Origin: Actinophytocola sp044466355
GTDB taxonomy: Bacteria > Actinomycetota > Actinomycetes > Mycobacteriales > Pseudonocardiaceae
NCBI RefSeq assembly: GCF_044466355.1
Contig: NZ_JBITMQ010000011.1
Span: 248,001-312,000, forward strand
Direction: 5' to 3'
DNA: 64,000 bases
The notes under the pieces were generated by a model. The model ran no database searches. It was not told where the DNA came from and was given only the letters and a program-made list of their open reading frames with translations. Each line of letters opens with the position of its first letter. Position 1 is the first letter of the stretch. The translations under genes were made by a program, and so were the position numbers. Shown here one piece after another: positions 21,443 to 29,230 of this stretch.

Positions 21443-22525
21443 ATGAGCGCCGCGCTGGAGGCTGTACAGGATCGGTTGCGGCGTTTCGCCGACGAAGCCT
21501 CGGAAGTCTCGCCGTTGTACAGCCATCTGGCCGCGCACGCGGCCGATGACGACGACGTCGCGGGCCTGCTGACGGACGCGACGTCACCGGATCCGGCGCT
21601 GTTGCTCGCCGCGGTCCAGCGGGTGCTGCAGGCCGAACCGTTCCACGAGCTGACGAACTACTACCCGGCGCTCGGCGGCGCGTACGGGCCGGACGCGAGC
21701 CTGTGGCCGATGTTCCGGACGTTCGTGCTGGACCGGGCGGACCGGATCCGGGTGCTGGTCGCGAGCCGGGTGCCGCGCGGCAACGAGGTCGGCCGGGCCG
21801 CCCTGTTCTACCCGGCCGTCGCGTACGCGGCGCGCCAGGCGGGTGGTGGACCCGTCGGGCTGCTCGAGGTGAGCGCGTGCGCCGGCCTGCTGCTGGGCAT
21901 GGACCTGTACTCGTACCGGTACCAGTCGGAGCAGTCCGGCCAGATCGTGGCGGGCCCCGGCCGCGCGGCCCTGGGGTTGCACTGTGCGCTGAAGTCCGAT
22001 CCGGGGCAGAAGGGCCCGACGATCCCCAAGCGCCTGCTGGTGTCGGCGCGGATCGGGCTCGACGCCGATCCGGTGGACCTGGACGACGAGGACGAGTACG
22101 CGTGGCTCGAGGCCTGCGTGTGGCCGGACCAGCCGGACCGGCTGCGTCAGCTGGGCGCGGCGGCGACGGCACGCAGGAAAAAGCCGCCGACGATGGTCAC
22201 CGGCGACATGGTGACCGATCTCGCCGCCGCGGCGGGGCGGATCCCGCTGGAGCTCCCTGTGGTCGTACTGACCAGCGACGCACTGCGACCGCACTCGGCC
22301 GAACGGGTGACCGCGTTCCGGTCCGCGGTCGCTGAGTTGGCCGCGGCTCGACCGGCGTACTGGGTGAGCCTGGAGGCGTACTCCGCCGGGCTGATCTCCG
22401 ATCGTCCCGAGCTGGACACCGGCCAGGCGATCCTCGCGTGCACCGGCTGGGTGGCCGGGGAGGAACGGACGACTCCGCTGGCCCAGACGTCCTGGCACGG
22501 CGAGCGGATGTACTGGCTGACCTAG
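21443..22525 (+). CDS. DUF2332 family protein
   Basis: 360 residues, no signal peptide or membrane helix. The N-terminal part (RRFADEASEVSPLYSHLAAH), the AVQRVLQAEPFHELTNYYPAL region and the VLASRVPRGNEVGRAALFYP block match the DUF2332 family as I remember it. The family's biochemical role is unknown. It starts 5 bases after the MaoC stop, so both are likely cotranscribed. It is convergent with the Nudix gene across only 6 bases. Confidence 0.78.
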   Translation: MSAALEAVQDRLRRFADEASEVSPLYSHLAAHAADDDDVAGLLTDATSPDPALLLAAVQRVLQAEPFHELTNYYPALGGAYGPDASLWPMFRTFVLDRADRIRVLVASRVPRGNEVGRAALFYPAVAYAARQAGGGPVGLLEVSACAGLLLGMDLYSYRYQSEQSGQIVAGPGRAALGLHCALKSDPGQKGPTIPKRLLVSARIGLDADPVDLDDEDEYAWLEACVWPDQPDRLRQLGAAATARRKKPPTMVTGDMVTDLAAAAGRIPLELPVVVLTSDALRPHSAERVTAFRSAVAELAAARPAYWVSLEAYSAGLISDRPELDTGQAILACTGWVAGEERTTPLAQTSWHGERMYWLT

Positions 22526-22531
22526 GGCGCG

Positions 22532-22963
22532 CTACCGGCGGGGCAGCACCTGCCACGCGGTCAACGTGGCCGCGAGCTGGTCGACCAGCAGGCCCCGCCG
22601 TTCGAGGTCGGTGAATGTGACCAGGTCCACCCACGCCACGTCGGAGGCGTCGTCACCTGCGCGAAGCCGCCCGCCGACGACCTCGGCGGCGTAATCGAAG
22701 ATCACGTAGACGCCGCCTGGAGCGGGTCGCGATACGCTCCCGACCAGGGTGCCGGCCCGCACCCGCAGACCGGTCTCCTCGTGGATTTCGCGGGCGACGG
22801 CGGACGCGTCGTTCTCCCCGGGCTCCACGCGGCCACCGGGCAGCGACCACTGCCCTCGGCCTGGGTCGTTGGCCCGCTGGACCAGCAGCAACCGCCCGTC
22901 CGTGTCGTGCACGACCGCACCGACACACCGGATCATCGGACCGTCGGAGGCGTTCATGAACAC
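22532..22963 (-). CDS. Nudix hydrolase
   Basis: 143 residues. The Nudix box is complete: GGRVEPGENDASAVAREIHE followed by ETGLRV, with all catalytic Glu residues. It has the MutT-like start CVGAVVHDTDGRLLLVQRAN and QWSLPGG. The natural substrate (nucleotide sugar, damaged nucleotide or other) cannot be predicted. Two candidate ATGs lie two codons apart (22963 and 22957). Confidence 0.88.
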   Translation of the reverse strand: MFMNASDGPMIRCVGAVVHDTDGRLLLVQRANDPGRGQWSLPGGRVEPGENDASAVAREIHEETGLRVRAGTLVGSVSRPAPGGVYVIFDYAAEVVGGRLRAGDDASDVAWVDLVTFTDLERRGLLVDQLAATLTAWQVLPRR

Positions 22964-23115
22964 CGAGCGTAGCCGTTGGACAGCGAGTTACCTGACCCTT
23001 GCCCCAAGAGCAGTACTACCCTCCCGTTCGGCCGCACCGTGCTGTAAAACTCTTTACAACGGTTTCCAATAACGCAAGATCAGCAACCCACCCCAAGGAC
23101 ACGGAGTAACACCCG

Positions 23116-23280
23116 GTGAAAGCCAAAAAGGTCCTGATTCTGTCTGGCGCGGCGTTGTTGGTGTTCTTCCTCGTCACCCAACCCGTCCAGTCGGCAGCAC
23201 TCGTGACGTCCATCCTGAACACGCTGAAGGATGCCGCCGAAGCGGTGATCACGTTCGTGCGCTCGGTGTTCCAGACCTGA
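23116..23280 (+). CDS. 54-residue membrane or secreted peptide
   Basis: A short gene, MKAKKVLILSGAALLVFFLV then TQPVQSAALVTSILNTLKDA and AAEAVITFVRSVFQT-like ending. It starts at GTG 23116, preceded by GGAGTAACACCCG. It has a lysine-rich N-terminus and one hydrophobic segment (residues 6-21) that could be a signal peptide or anchor, then a second amphipathic helix. It ends 18 bases before the PH-domain gene. I recall similar peptides ahead of PH-domain genes in other Pseudonocardiaceae. Function unknown. Confidence 0.6.
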   Translation: MKAKKVLILSGAALLVFFLVTQPVQSAALVTSILNTLKDAAEAVITFVRSVFQT

Positions 23281-23298
23281 TCCGAGTACCGTCGAACC

Positions 23299-23859
23299 AT
23301 GTTCGCCCCACGGGATTCAGACGAGTACCTGCTTGACTCTGAACGTCGGGTCATCCGGGTGCGCCTGCACTGGGCATGCCTCGCCTGGGACATCTTCGAG
23401 ACGGTCGCGCTGCTCGCGGTCGCGGTGATGGTGTCCTACCTGCTACCGCCGTCGATGTGGCTCGTCCAGAACATCCTGTGGTACGCGGCGCTGTTCGTGG
23501 TGCTCCGCTTCGCCTACAAGGTGATCTCCTGGTGGGTCGAGCGGATCGTGGTGACCGACAAGCGCATGATGATGACGACCGGCATCATCACCACGAAGGT
23601 GCTGATGATGCCGATCGGCAAGGTCACCGACCTCACCTACGAACGGCCGCTCATGGGCCGCATCCTCGGCTACGGGACGATGATCGTCGAGTCGGCCGGT
23701 CAGATCCAGGCGCTGAACCGCCTGGAGTACCTGCCGAAGGCGGAGCAGGTCTACGACGCGATCTCCGAGCTGGTCTTCGGTGACAAGGAAGCGCAGAAGG
23801 CCCGGTTCTCGATGATCAAGGCCCAGCGCCTGGCCAGGCGCAAGCCGATGGTGGGCTGA
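23299..23859 (+). CDS. PH domain-containing membrane protein
   Basis: 186 residues. A short cytosolic N-terminus is followed by two membrane helices (about 35-55 and 60-80; FETVALLAVAVMVSYLLPPS, VQNILWYAALFVVLRFAYKV). A bacterial PH-like domain (bPH2/DUF304) then reads IVVTDKRMMMTTGIITTKVL, MMPIGKVTDLTYERPLMGRI, LGYGTMIVESAG. The LGYGT-IVESAGQ stretch is characteristic. These proteins are membrane-associated and of unknown function. It follows the 54-residue peptide closely. Confidence 0.85.
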   Translation: MFAPRDSDEYLLDSERRVIRVRLHWACLAWDIFETVALLAVAVMVSYLLPPSMWLVQNILWYAALFVVLRFAYKVISWWVERIVVTDKRMMMTTGIITTKVLMMPIGKVTDLTYERPLMGRILGYGTMIVESAGQIQALNRLEYLPKAEQVYDAISELVFGDKEAQKARFSMIKAQRLARRKPMVG

Positions 23860-23874
23860 GCGTTCAATAGGGGT

Positions 23875-24735
23875 GTGACGATCGATCTGCACACCCACTC
23901 GACAGCGTCCGACGGCACCGACACCCCGGCCCAGCTCGTCGCGAACGCGGCCGCTGCCGGGTTGACCGCGCTGGCCATCACGGACCACGACACGACGGCC
24001 GGGTGGGACGAGGCGGTTTCCGCCCTCCCGCCCGGCCTTCGTCTCGTCCGGGGCACCGAGCTGTCGTGCGTGTCGCCGGACGGGCGCGGCGGTCACTGCA
24101 CCGTGCACCTGCTGGCGTACCTCTTCGACCCGGAGTCGGAGGTCGTGGTCCGCGAGTACGCGCGGGCACGCGCCGAGCGGCGTGAGCGCCTCGCCAGGAT
24201 CGCCGACCTGATGGCGACGGACGGGTTCCCCATTTCCGCCGCGTCGTTGCTCGAGTCGGTCCCGGAGACGGCCACCGCCGGCCGGCCGCACCTGGCGATG
24301 GCGTTGATGAGGGCGGGCGTCGTGTCGTCGGTGGACGAGGCGTTCGCGCGGTTCCTCAACGACCGGGGGCGGTACTACCTGCCGAGCTCGCGGACGCCGA
24401 TCGAGGAGTCGATCGAGATGATCGAGCGGGCCGGTGGCGTGACGGTGCTCGCGCACGCCTTCGCCGTCCACCGCGGGCCGACGGTCACCGGCGAGGTGGT
24501 CAAGGAGCTGGCGGGGGTCGGGTTGAGCGGTGTCGAGGTCGACCACCCCGATCACGACGACGATGCCCGCAAGCGTTTGCGGGTGCTCGCCGACGAGCTG
24601 GGGTTGATCACCACCGGGTCGAGCGACTACCACGGGACCAACAAGGTGATCCGGCTCGGGCAGGAGACCACCCGGCCGGAGATGCTGGCGGAGATCGCCC
24701 GTCGTGCGACCGGGGTGCCGGTCGTTTCCGGGTGA
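23875..24735 (+). CDS. PHP domain phosphoesterase (YciV/RNase AM-like)
   Basis: 286 residues, GTG start. Metal-binding motifs of the PHP fold are present: DLHTHSTASDGT (H6, H8), ALAITDHDTTAGW, the charged RGTELSC block, HLLAYLFD, LAHAFAVHRGP and TTGSSDYHG near the end. Relatives hydrolyse 3',5'-nucleoside bisphosphates or trim RNA 5' ends. Which activity applies here is not known. It begins 15 bases after the PH-domain gene and is probably cotranscribed. Confidence 0.88.
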   Translation: MTIDLHTHSTASDGTDTPAQLVANAAAAGLTALAITDHDTTAGWDEAVSALPPGLRLVRGTELSCVSPDGRGGHCTVHLLAYLFDPESEVVVREYARARAERRERLARIADLMATDGFPISAASLLESVPETATAGRPHLAMALMRAGVVSSVDEAFARFLNDRGRYYLPSSRTPIEESIEMIERAGGVTVLAHAFAVHRGPTVTGEVVKELAGVGLSGVEVDHPDHDDDARKRLRVLADELGLITTGSSDYHGTNKVIRLGQETTRPEMLAEIARRATGVPVVSG

Positions 24736-24833
24736 GTCGTCCACGGGCGTGGTGCGCCGGGTTGGCGTGACCTGGGTCAATGCCGACCGGTCGCGGTGCG
24801 TGGATGTGCGCTGTGGCATGGCAGGCTGACCCG

Positions 24834-25448
24834 GTGCTGTTCGATGCCCGTCTGTTCGCCGAGGCGACGATCACCCTTGTCGTGATCATGGATCCGCCCG
24901 GCACCGTCCCCGTCTTCCTCAGTCTCGTCGGGCGGAAGGCACGGCAGGCGCGGGTGCGGGCGGCGCGGCAGGCGGTGCTCGTCTCGCTCGGCGTGATCAG
25001 CCTGTTCGCCGTCGGCGGGGAGGCGATCCTCTCCTACCTCGGCATCGGGATTCCCGCCATCCAGGGCGCCGGCGGGCTGCTGCTCCTGCTCATCGCGCTC
25101 GACCTGCTGACCGGGCGGGACACCACGCAGCCCAAGGAGGTCGACGACGTCAACGTCGCGCTCGTCCCCCTCGGCACGCCACTGCTCGCCGGACCAGGTG
25201 CCATCGCCGCGACCATCGTCTTCGTGCGGCACGCCGAGGGGGAGGCCGGGTCGTACCTCGCGCTGGCGCTCGCCATCGTCGCCGTGCACCTGATCCTGTG
25301 GCTGTGCCTGCGGTTCTCCGGTGCGCTGATTCGTGTCGTCAAGGACAGCGGGATCACGCTGCTGGCCAAGATCGCCGGTCTGCTCCTGGCCGCCATCGCG
25401 GTGCAGCTCATCGCCGACTCCGTGCAGGGGTTCGTGAGCGGCGCGTAG
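24834..25448 (+). CDS. MarC family integral membrane protein
   Basis: About 204 residues with six hydrophobic helices, the typical MarC size and layout. Conserved features are FAEATITLVVIMDPPGTVPV at the first helix, IPAIQGAGGLLLLLIALDLL, and PLGTPLLAGPGAIAATIVFV. GTG 24834 is chosen because it gives the usual MarC start; an upstream ATG at 24780 would add 18 polar residues. The transported substrate, if any, is unknown; the name does not imply antibiotic resistance. Confidence 0.87.
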   Translation: MLFDARLFAEATITLVVIMDPPGTVPVFLSLVGRKARQARVRAARQAVLVSLGVISLFAVGGEAILSYLGIGIPAIQGAGGLLLLLIALDLLTGRDTTQPKEVDDVNVALVPLGTPLLAGPGAIAATIVFVRHAEGEAGSYLALALAIVAVHLILWLCLRFSGALIRVVKDSGITLLAKIAGLLLAAIAVQLIADSVQGFVSGA

Positions 25449-25495
25449 TCACTCCCCGCACGGTTCTGTCGGTGGTGTCCTCTACCGTGGCACCC

Positions 25496-26323
25496 GTGCA
25501 ACTCGGGTTCGACGCCATGCCGCGCAGGCTCATCAAGGTCACCCCGTCCCGGCTCGCCACGTGGGTGGACTGCCCGCGCCGCTTCCGCATGGCCTACCTC
25601 GACCGGCCGACGCCCCCGCGGGGTGGCGCGTGGGCGCACAGCACGCTGGGTGCGGTGGTGCACAACGCTTTGCGCGCCTTCTTCGACCTGCCCGTCGCCA
25701 GGCGGACGCCCGAGGCCGCCGCGGCGCTCGTCGGTCAGCACTGGAGCGACGAGGGGTTCGCCGGGCCGACGCAGGCCGCCGAGTACCGAACGCGCGCGGC
25801 CGGCTGGGTCGCCGACTACGTGGCGGAGATCGACGTGTCGATCGAGCCGGTCGGGCTGGAGCGGTGGGTGTCCGCGCCCGTCGGCACGATCGTCGCCGAG
25901 GGGCGGGTGGACCGGATCGACGTGCGGGACGGTGAGGTCGTCATCGTCGACTACAAGACCGGGCGCTCGGCGCTGACCACGGACGACGCGCGTTCCTCGC
26001 AGGCGCTCGCGCTGTACGTGCTGGCCGCGCGGCGCACCCTGCGCAAGCCGTGCACGCGGGTGGAACTGCACCACCTGCCGTCCGGCACGGTCGCCGCCTG
26101 GGAGCACACGGAGGAGTCGCTCGCCCGGCACCGCACACGTGCGGAGGAGGCGGCCGAGGAGTTCCACCTCGCCACCGACACCCTCAACGCGGGCGGCGAC
26201 GCGGACGTGCTGTTCCCGGCACAGGTCGGCCGCCAGTGCTCCTGGTGCGACTTCCGCCGCAGCTGTCCGGAGGGGCAGGCGGCGGGCCCCGCGGCCGAAC
26301 CCTGGGCGATGCTGGTCCCGTGA
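25496..26323 (+). CDS. RecB/Cas4-like PD-(D/E)XK nuclease with Fe-S cysteines
   Basis: About 275 residues from GTG 25496 (ATG 25517 is an alternative). The nuclease core is GRVDRIDVRDGEVVIVDYKT with catalytic Asp, Asp and Lys. One Cys near the N-terminus (WVDCPRRFRM) and three near the C-terminus (QCSWCDFRRSCPEG) match the AddB/Cas4-type 4Fe-4S arrangement. No helicase motif and no CRISPR genes are present, so this is a stand-alone DNA-repair nuclease of the type common in actinobacteria. Cytosolic. Confidence 0.9.
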   Translation: MQLGFDAMPRRLIKVTPSRLATWVDCPRRFRMAYLDRPTPPRGGAWAHSTLGAVVHNALRAFFDLPVARRTPEAAAALVGQHWSDEGFAGPTQAAEYRTRAAGWVADYVAEIDVSIEPVGLERWVSAPVGTIVAEGRVDRIDVRDGEVVIVDYKTGRSALTTDDARSSQALALYVLAARRTLRKPCTRVELHHLPSGTVAAWEHTEESLARHRTRAEEAAEEFHLATDTLNAGGDADVLFPAQVGRQCSWCDFRRSCPEGQAAGPAAEPWAMLVP

Positions 26324-26353
26324 GCTACAGTCGCCCGGACGTGTGGAGGTCCT

Positions 26354-26692
26354 GTGGACTACTCGAACGTGACCACGGCGGAGCTGCCTGTGGCCTTACG
26401 GTCTGAACCCGCGCCCCGGCACCGGGGTGGGCCATGGCGGGAGCTGTCCGGCGCGCTGGCGGTGGGCATGTCCGTGCTCGCCGTGGTCGTCGTCGTGTTC
26501 CAGGTGCTGGCGTTCGTCCGTGACATGCCGGGGCCCGGCGCCCTGACCGTCCTCGGGCACATCGTCGCCGCGCTGCTCGCCGTGTTCGTCCAGCGGTACG
26601 CCGACCGGCTCACCGGCTGGGCCGCCGCGCTGTCCGTGCTGGGTGTCGTGGCCGTGTCCGGCACCGCTCTGTGGTTGTTCTGGTGGGCCTAG
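26354..26692 (+). CDS. Small three-helix membrane protein
   Basis: 112 residues, GTG start 10 bases after a GGAGG. A polar N-terminus of about 33 residues precedes three membrane helices (LAVGMSVLAVVVVVFQVLAF, LTVLGHIVAALLAVFVQRYA, WAAALSVLGVVAVSGTALWL). No motif identifies a function. It is convergent with the TetR gene, whose stop directly abuts its own. Confidence 0.75.
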   Translation: MDYSNVTTAELPVALRSEPAPRHRGGPWRELSGALAVGMSVLAVVVVVFQVLAFVRDMPGPGALTVLGHIVAALLAVFVQRYADRLTGWAAALSVLGVVAVSGTALWLFWWA

Positions 26693-27211
26693 CTACTCGG
26701 GCCACACCAGGTCGATGAACTCGCGCACCGACGCGTCCACCGCGTCGCGGTCGCCGGTGGCCAGCAGGTCCAGCAGCGCGCCCCTGGCGAACGCCAGCGT
26801 CATCCGCGCACGCGGCAGTGACAGGCCCGCGAACCGCGGCTCGTCCGCCAGCCACGACGTGACGATGCCGTCCAGCACCGGCACGAACGACTCCTGACCG
26901 GCGAGCGCCGCCCCGTACAGCTCGAAGAACAGTCGCTCGTACGGGGCCAGCGCCGGGTCGCTCAACCGCTGCCAGAACTCGATCGCCTGTTCCCGTGGCG
27001 ATCGCGCCCCCAGCGACGCGAGTGCCGCCCGGGTCCGTTCCTCCACCGCGCGCACCACGTCGACGAGCAGCGCGTCCCGCGTGCCGAAGTGGTAGATCAG
27101 CATGCGGTGGCTCGTGCCGGCGCCCGTCGCGATCTGGCGCAGGCTGCGGTCACCCACGCCGGCGCCCGCCAGGTAGGTGATCACGCGGTCGAGAAGGTCC
27201 GCTCGCGACAT
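26693..27211 (-). CDS. TetR family transcriptional regulator
   Basis: 172 residues, on the short side for the family. The helix-turn-helix is at about 20-42 (LRQIATGAGTSHRMLIYHFG). The C-terminal ligand domain contains RAVEERTRAALASL and FFELYGAALAGQESF. The gene is divergent from the SRPBCC gene with only 23 bases between start codons, and a 16-bp palindrome fills that gap. It most likely represses itself and the SRPBCC gene. Confidence 0.9.
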   Translation of the reverse strand: MSRADLLDRVITYLAGAGVGDRSLRQIATGAGTSHRMLIYHFGTRDALLVDVVRAVEERTRAALASLGARSPREQAIEFWQRLSDPALAPYERLFFELYGAALAGQESFVPVLDGIVTSWLADEPRFAGLSLPRARMTLAFARGALLDLLATGDRDAVDASVREFIDLVWPE

Positions 27212-27226
27212 GTACCAAATGGTACA
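27211..27226. promoter_or_regulatory. Palindromic operator between TetR and SRPBCC genes
   Basis: TGTACCAAATGGTACA has two 7-base arms (TGTACCA/TGGTACA) around AA. It includes the first base of the tetR-type start codon and ends 8 bases before the SRPBCC ATG. Both messages must therefore be leaderless or nearly so. It is the obvious binding site for the adjacent regulator. Confidence 0.75.
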
Positions 27227-27234
27227 GTCGCGCC

Positions 27235-27657
27235 ATGAGACATGAGGTGACCACCACCGTCGACGCGCCGGCCGACCTCGTCTGGCGCACCGTCAAGGAC
27301 GTCGAGAAGTGGCCGGAGTGGACGCCGACCATGATCGAGGTCGACCTCGACGGCGACGACCTGCGCAGCGGCAGCAGAGCCACCGTCCGCCAGCCGAAGC
27401 AGCCGGTGCGGACCTGGACCGTCACCGAGCTGACCGAGGGGCGCTCGTTCACGTGGACCAGCACCGGCCGCGGGCTGCGCATGTCCGCCGACCACGTGGT
27501 GACCGAGGAGAACGGCCGCACCTCGGTGCTGCTCACGTTCAGCGTGGCCGGGCCGCTGGCGCCGCTGGCGAACCTGCTCGCGGGCAAGCTCGTCCGCGAG
27601 GCCATCGCCACCGAGGCGGCGTCGCTCAAGAAGTGGTGCGAACGTACGTCCCGATGA
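27235..27657 (+). CDS. SRPBCC (START-like) family protein
   Basis: 140 residues with the lipid/polyketide-binding helix-grip fold: TTVDAPADLVWRTVKDVEKW, PEWTPTMIEVDL, GSRATVRQPKQPVRTWTVTE, LKKWCERTSR at the end. Proteins of this type bind small hydrophobic ligands; the ligand here is unknown. It is probably controlled by the divergent TetR gene. Its last 32 bases overlap the convergent DHFR-like gene. Confidence 0.85.
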   Translation: MRHEVTTTVDAPADLVWRTVKDVEKWPEWTPTMIEVDLDGDDLRSGSRATVRQPKQPVRTWTVTELTEGRSFTWTSTGRGLRMSADHVVTEENGRTSVLLTFSVAGPLAPLANLLAGKLVREAIATEAASLKKWCERTSR

Positions 27658-28192
27658 CCACGCCGGTGCCGGTCGTGACCGACTCGGTCAGTTCGAACTC
27701 GCCCGGCGGGAGCCGCAGGCGACGGCCGTGCCCGAGCGCGAGCGGGTAGGTCGACAGGACGTAGCGGTCGACGTGCGTGCCCAGCGAGGCGACCAGCTCA
27801 CCGCTGCCCAGCACCACGAGGTCGCCGGTCAGCCGTGCCTTCAGCGCGGGCAGCGCGTCGAGCGACGGCAGCAGTGCCGAGTTCTCCCACGGCAGGTCGG
27901 TGAGCGTCGTCGACACCACGTACTTGGGCGCCGCGTTCAGCGCCGCGGTGAACGGGTTGCCGTCGGTCTGCTTCGGCCAGTAGCCGTGGAAGTCCTGGTA
28001 GGTGCGCCTGCCGAACAGCATCGCGGCCGAGGTGGCCATGCTCTTCCCGGCCTGCGCCATCGCGACGGAGTCCATGTACGGCGCGGCCCAGCCGCCCGCC
28101 GTGAACCCGTCGCGGCGGTCCTCGTCCGGCCTGCCCGGCGCCTGCATCACGCCGTCGAGCGTCACGTGCTCGAAAACGACCAGTTCCGCCAT
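27626..28192 (-). CDS. Dihydrofolate reductase-like (RibD C-terminal) protein
   Basis: 188 residues of the RibD_C/DHFR-like NADPH reductase fold. The family signature is LVVFEHVTLDGVMQAPGRPD at the start, then MLFGRRTYQDF, YVVSTTLTDLPWENS and GDLVVLGSGELVASL. Stand-alone proteins of this group are common in actinobacteria and their substrates are unknown; it is not the essential folate enzyme. ATG 28192 follows CCAGGAGGTAC. It overlaps the SRPBCC gene tail to tail. Confidence 0.85.
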   Translation of the reverse strand: MAELVVFEHVTLDGVMQAPGRPDEDRRDGFTAGGWAAPYMDSVAMAQAGKSMATSAAMLFGRRTYQDFHGYWPKQTDGNPFTAALNAAPKYVVSTTLTDLPWENSALLPSLDALPALKARLTGDLVVLGSGELVASLGTHVDRYVLSTYPLALGHGRRLRLPPGEFELTESVTTGTGVVIGTYVRTTS

Positions 28193-28256
28193 CGTGTACC
28201 TCCTGGGGATCGGTTTCGTCCCCTACACGAACGGCGGCGGCGCGGATCGACAGTCG

Positions 28257-29165
28257 CTACGCGGCGAGCCAGGACCGCCAGGTCGGCAGCAGCGTCGCGA
28301 GCAGCTCGTCCGGGTTCTCCGTGTTCGGCGAGTGGCGGGCCGCGGGGATCACCGCGAAGTCGGCGTCGAGCCGGTCGGCCATGTCGCGCTGCGTCGACAC
28401 CGGCCACGCGTCGTCGAACTCGCCGCAGCACACCAGGCAGTGCGTGCCGGACGTGTGGAGCACGCGGGCGAGCGAGCTGACGAGGTCGGGCTCGGTGCGC
28501 AGCGCGCGGGCCTTGCCGAGCAGCGCCGCCGGGCGCGAACGCAGGAACCGGTCGCGCAGGAACGCCGTCAGCGCGGGGGTGCGGCCCGGCTGGGGCGGGG
28601 CCATGGCGTCGAGTTGCTCACGCATCGTGTAGGCGGCCTCGAGGCCGTGCTTGCGCATGGCGGGCTCGCCGACGTCCAGTGTCTGGCGGCGCAGGCCCTC
28701 CGGCAGCTCGCACGGGCCGCTGGCCATGAGCGTCAGGCCGGCGACCGGTGCGCCCGCGAGCACGGCGGCACGCGCGACCAGCCCGCCGAACGAGTGGCCG
28801 AGCAGCACGACCGGGCCGCCCTCGGCGGCGAGCTTGCCGACCAGTTCGGCGACGACGCTGCCGAGCGCGGCGGGCAGGTAGGCGTCCTCGTCATCCGGGC
28901 CCTCGGACTCGTTCTGCCCGGGCAGGTCGACGGCGACGGCCTCGAACCCCGCGGCGGCGATCGGGTCGAGCAGCGGCGCGAAGTCCTCTTTGGAGCCGGT
29001 GTAGCCGGGGAGCAGCAGGGCGGTCGGCTTGGGATCCGTCGCGTCGACCGCACGCCTGCGCAAAGCGGCGAGGCGGCCGTACCGACCGTGCAGATCCACG
29101 CGATCCGCCCCGTGCGGGCTCAACTGCGACGGAATGTTCACGTACCGAGTGTGCCTCACCACCAC
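28257..29165 (-). CDS. Alpha/beta hydrolase
   Basis: 302 residues. The nucleophile elbow is LLGHSFGGLVARA, the oxyanion region follows the first strand in LLLPGYTGSKEDF, and the acid and His lie in CGEFDDAWPV and AARHSPN. No signal peptide is seen, so it is cytosolic. The substrate is unknown. GTG 29165 is used; the ATG nearest inside gives a slightly shorter product. Confidence 0.85.
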   Translation of the reverse strand: MVVRHTRYVNIPSQLSPHGADRVDLHGRYGRLAALRRRAVDATDPKPTALLLPGYTGSKEDFAPLLDPIAAAGFEAVAVDLPGQNESEGPDDEDAYLPAALGSVVAELVGKLAAEGGPVVLLGHSFGGLVARAAVLAGAPVAGLTLMASGPCELPEGLRRQTLDVGEPAMRKHGLEAAYTMREQLDAMAPPQPGRTPALTAFLRDRFLRSRPAALLGKARALRTEPDLVSSLARVLHTSGTHCLVCCGEFDDAWPVSTQRDMADRLDADFAVIPAARHSPNTENPDELLATLLPTWRSWLAA

Positions 29166-29230
29166 TCGCGGACGCGTGGAGTTGAGCCTGGACTTCGCTC
29201 ACACCGCCACAACGCGCAGGTCCGGGCGGT

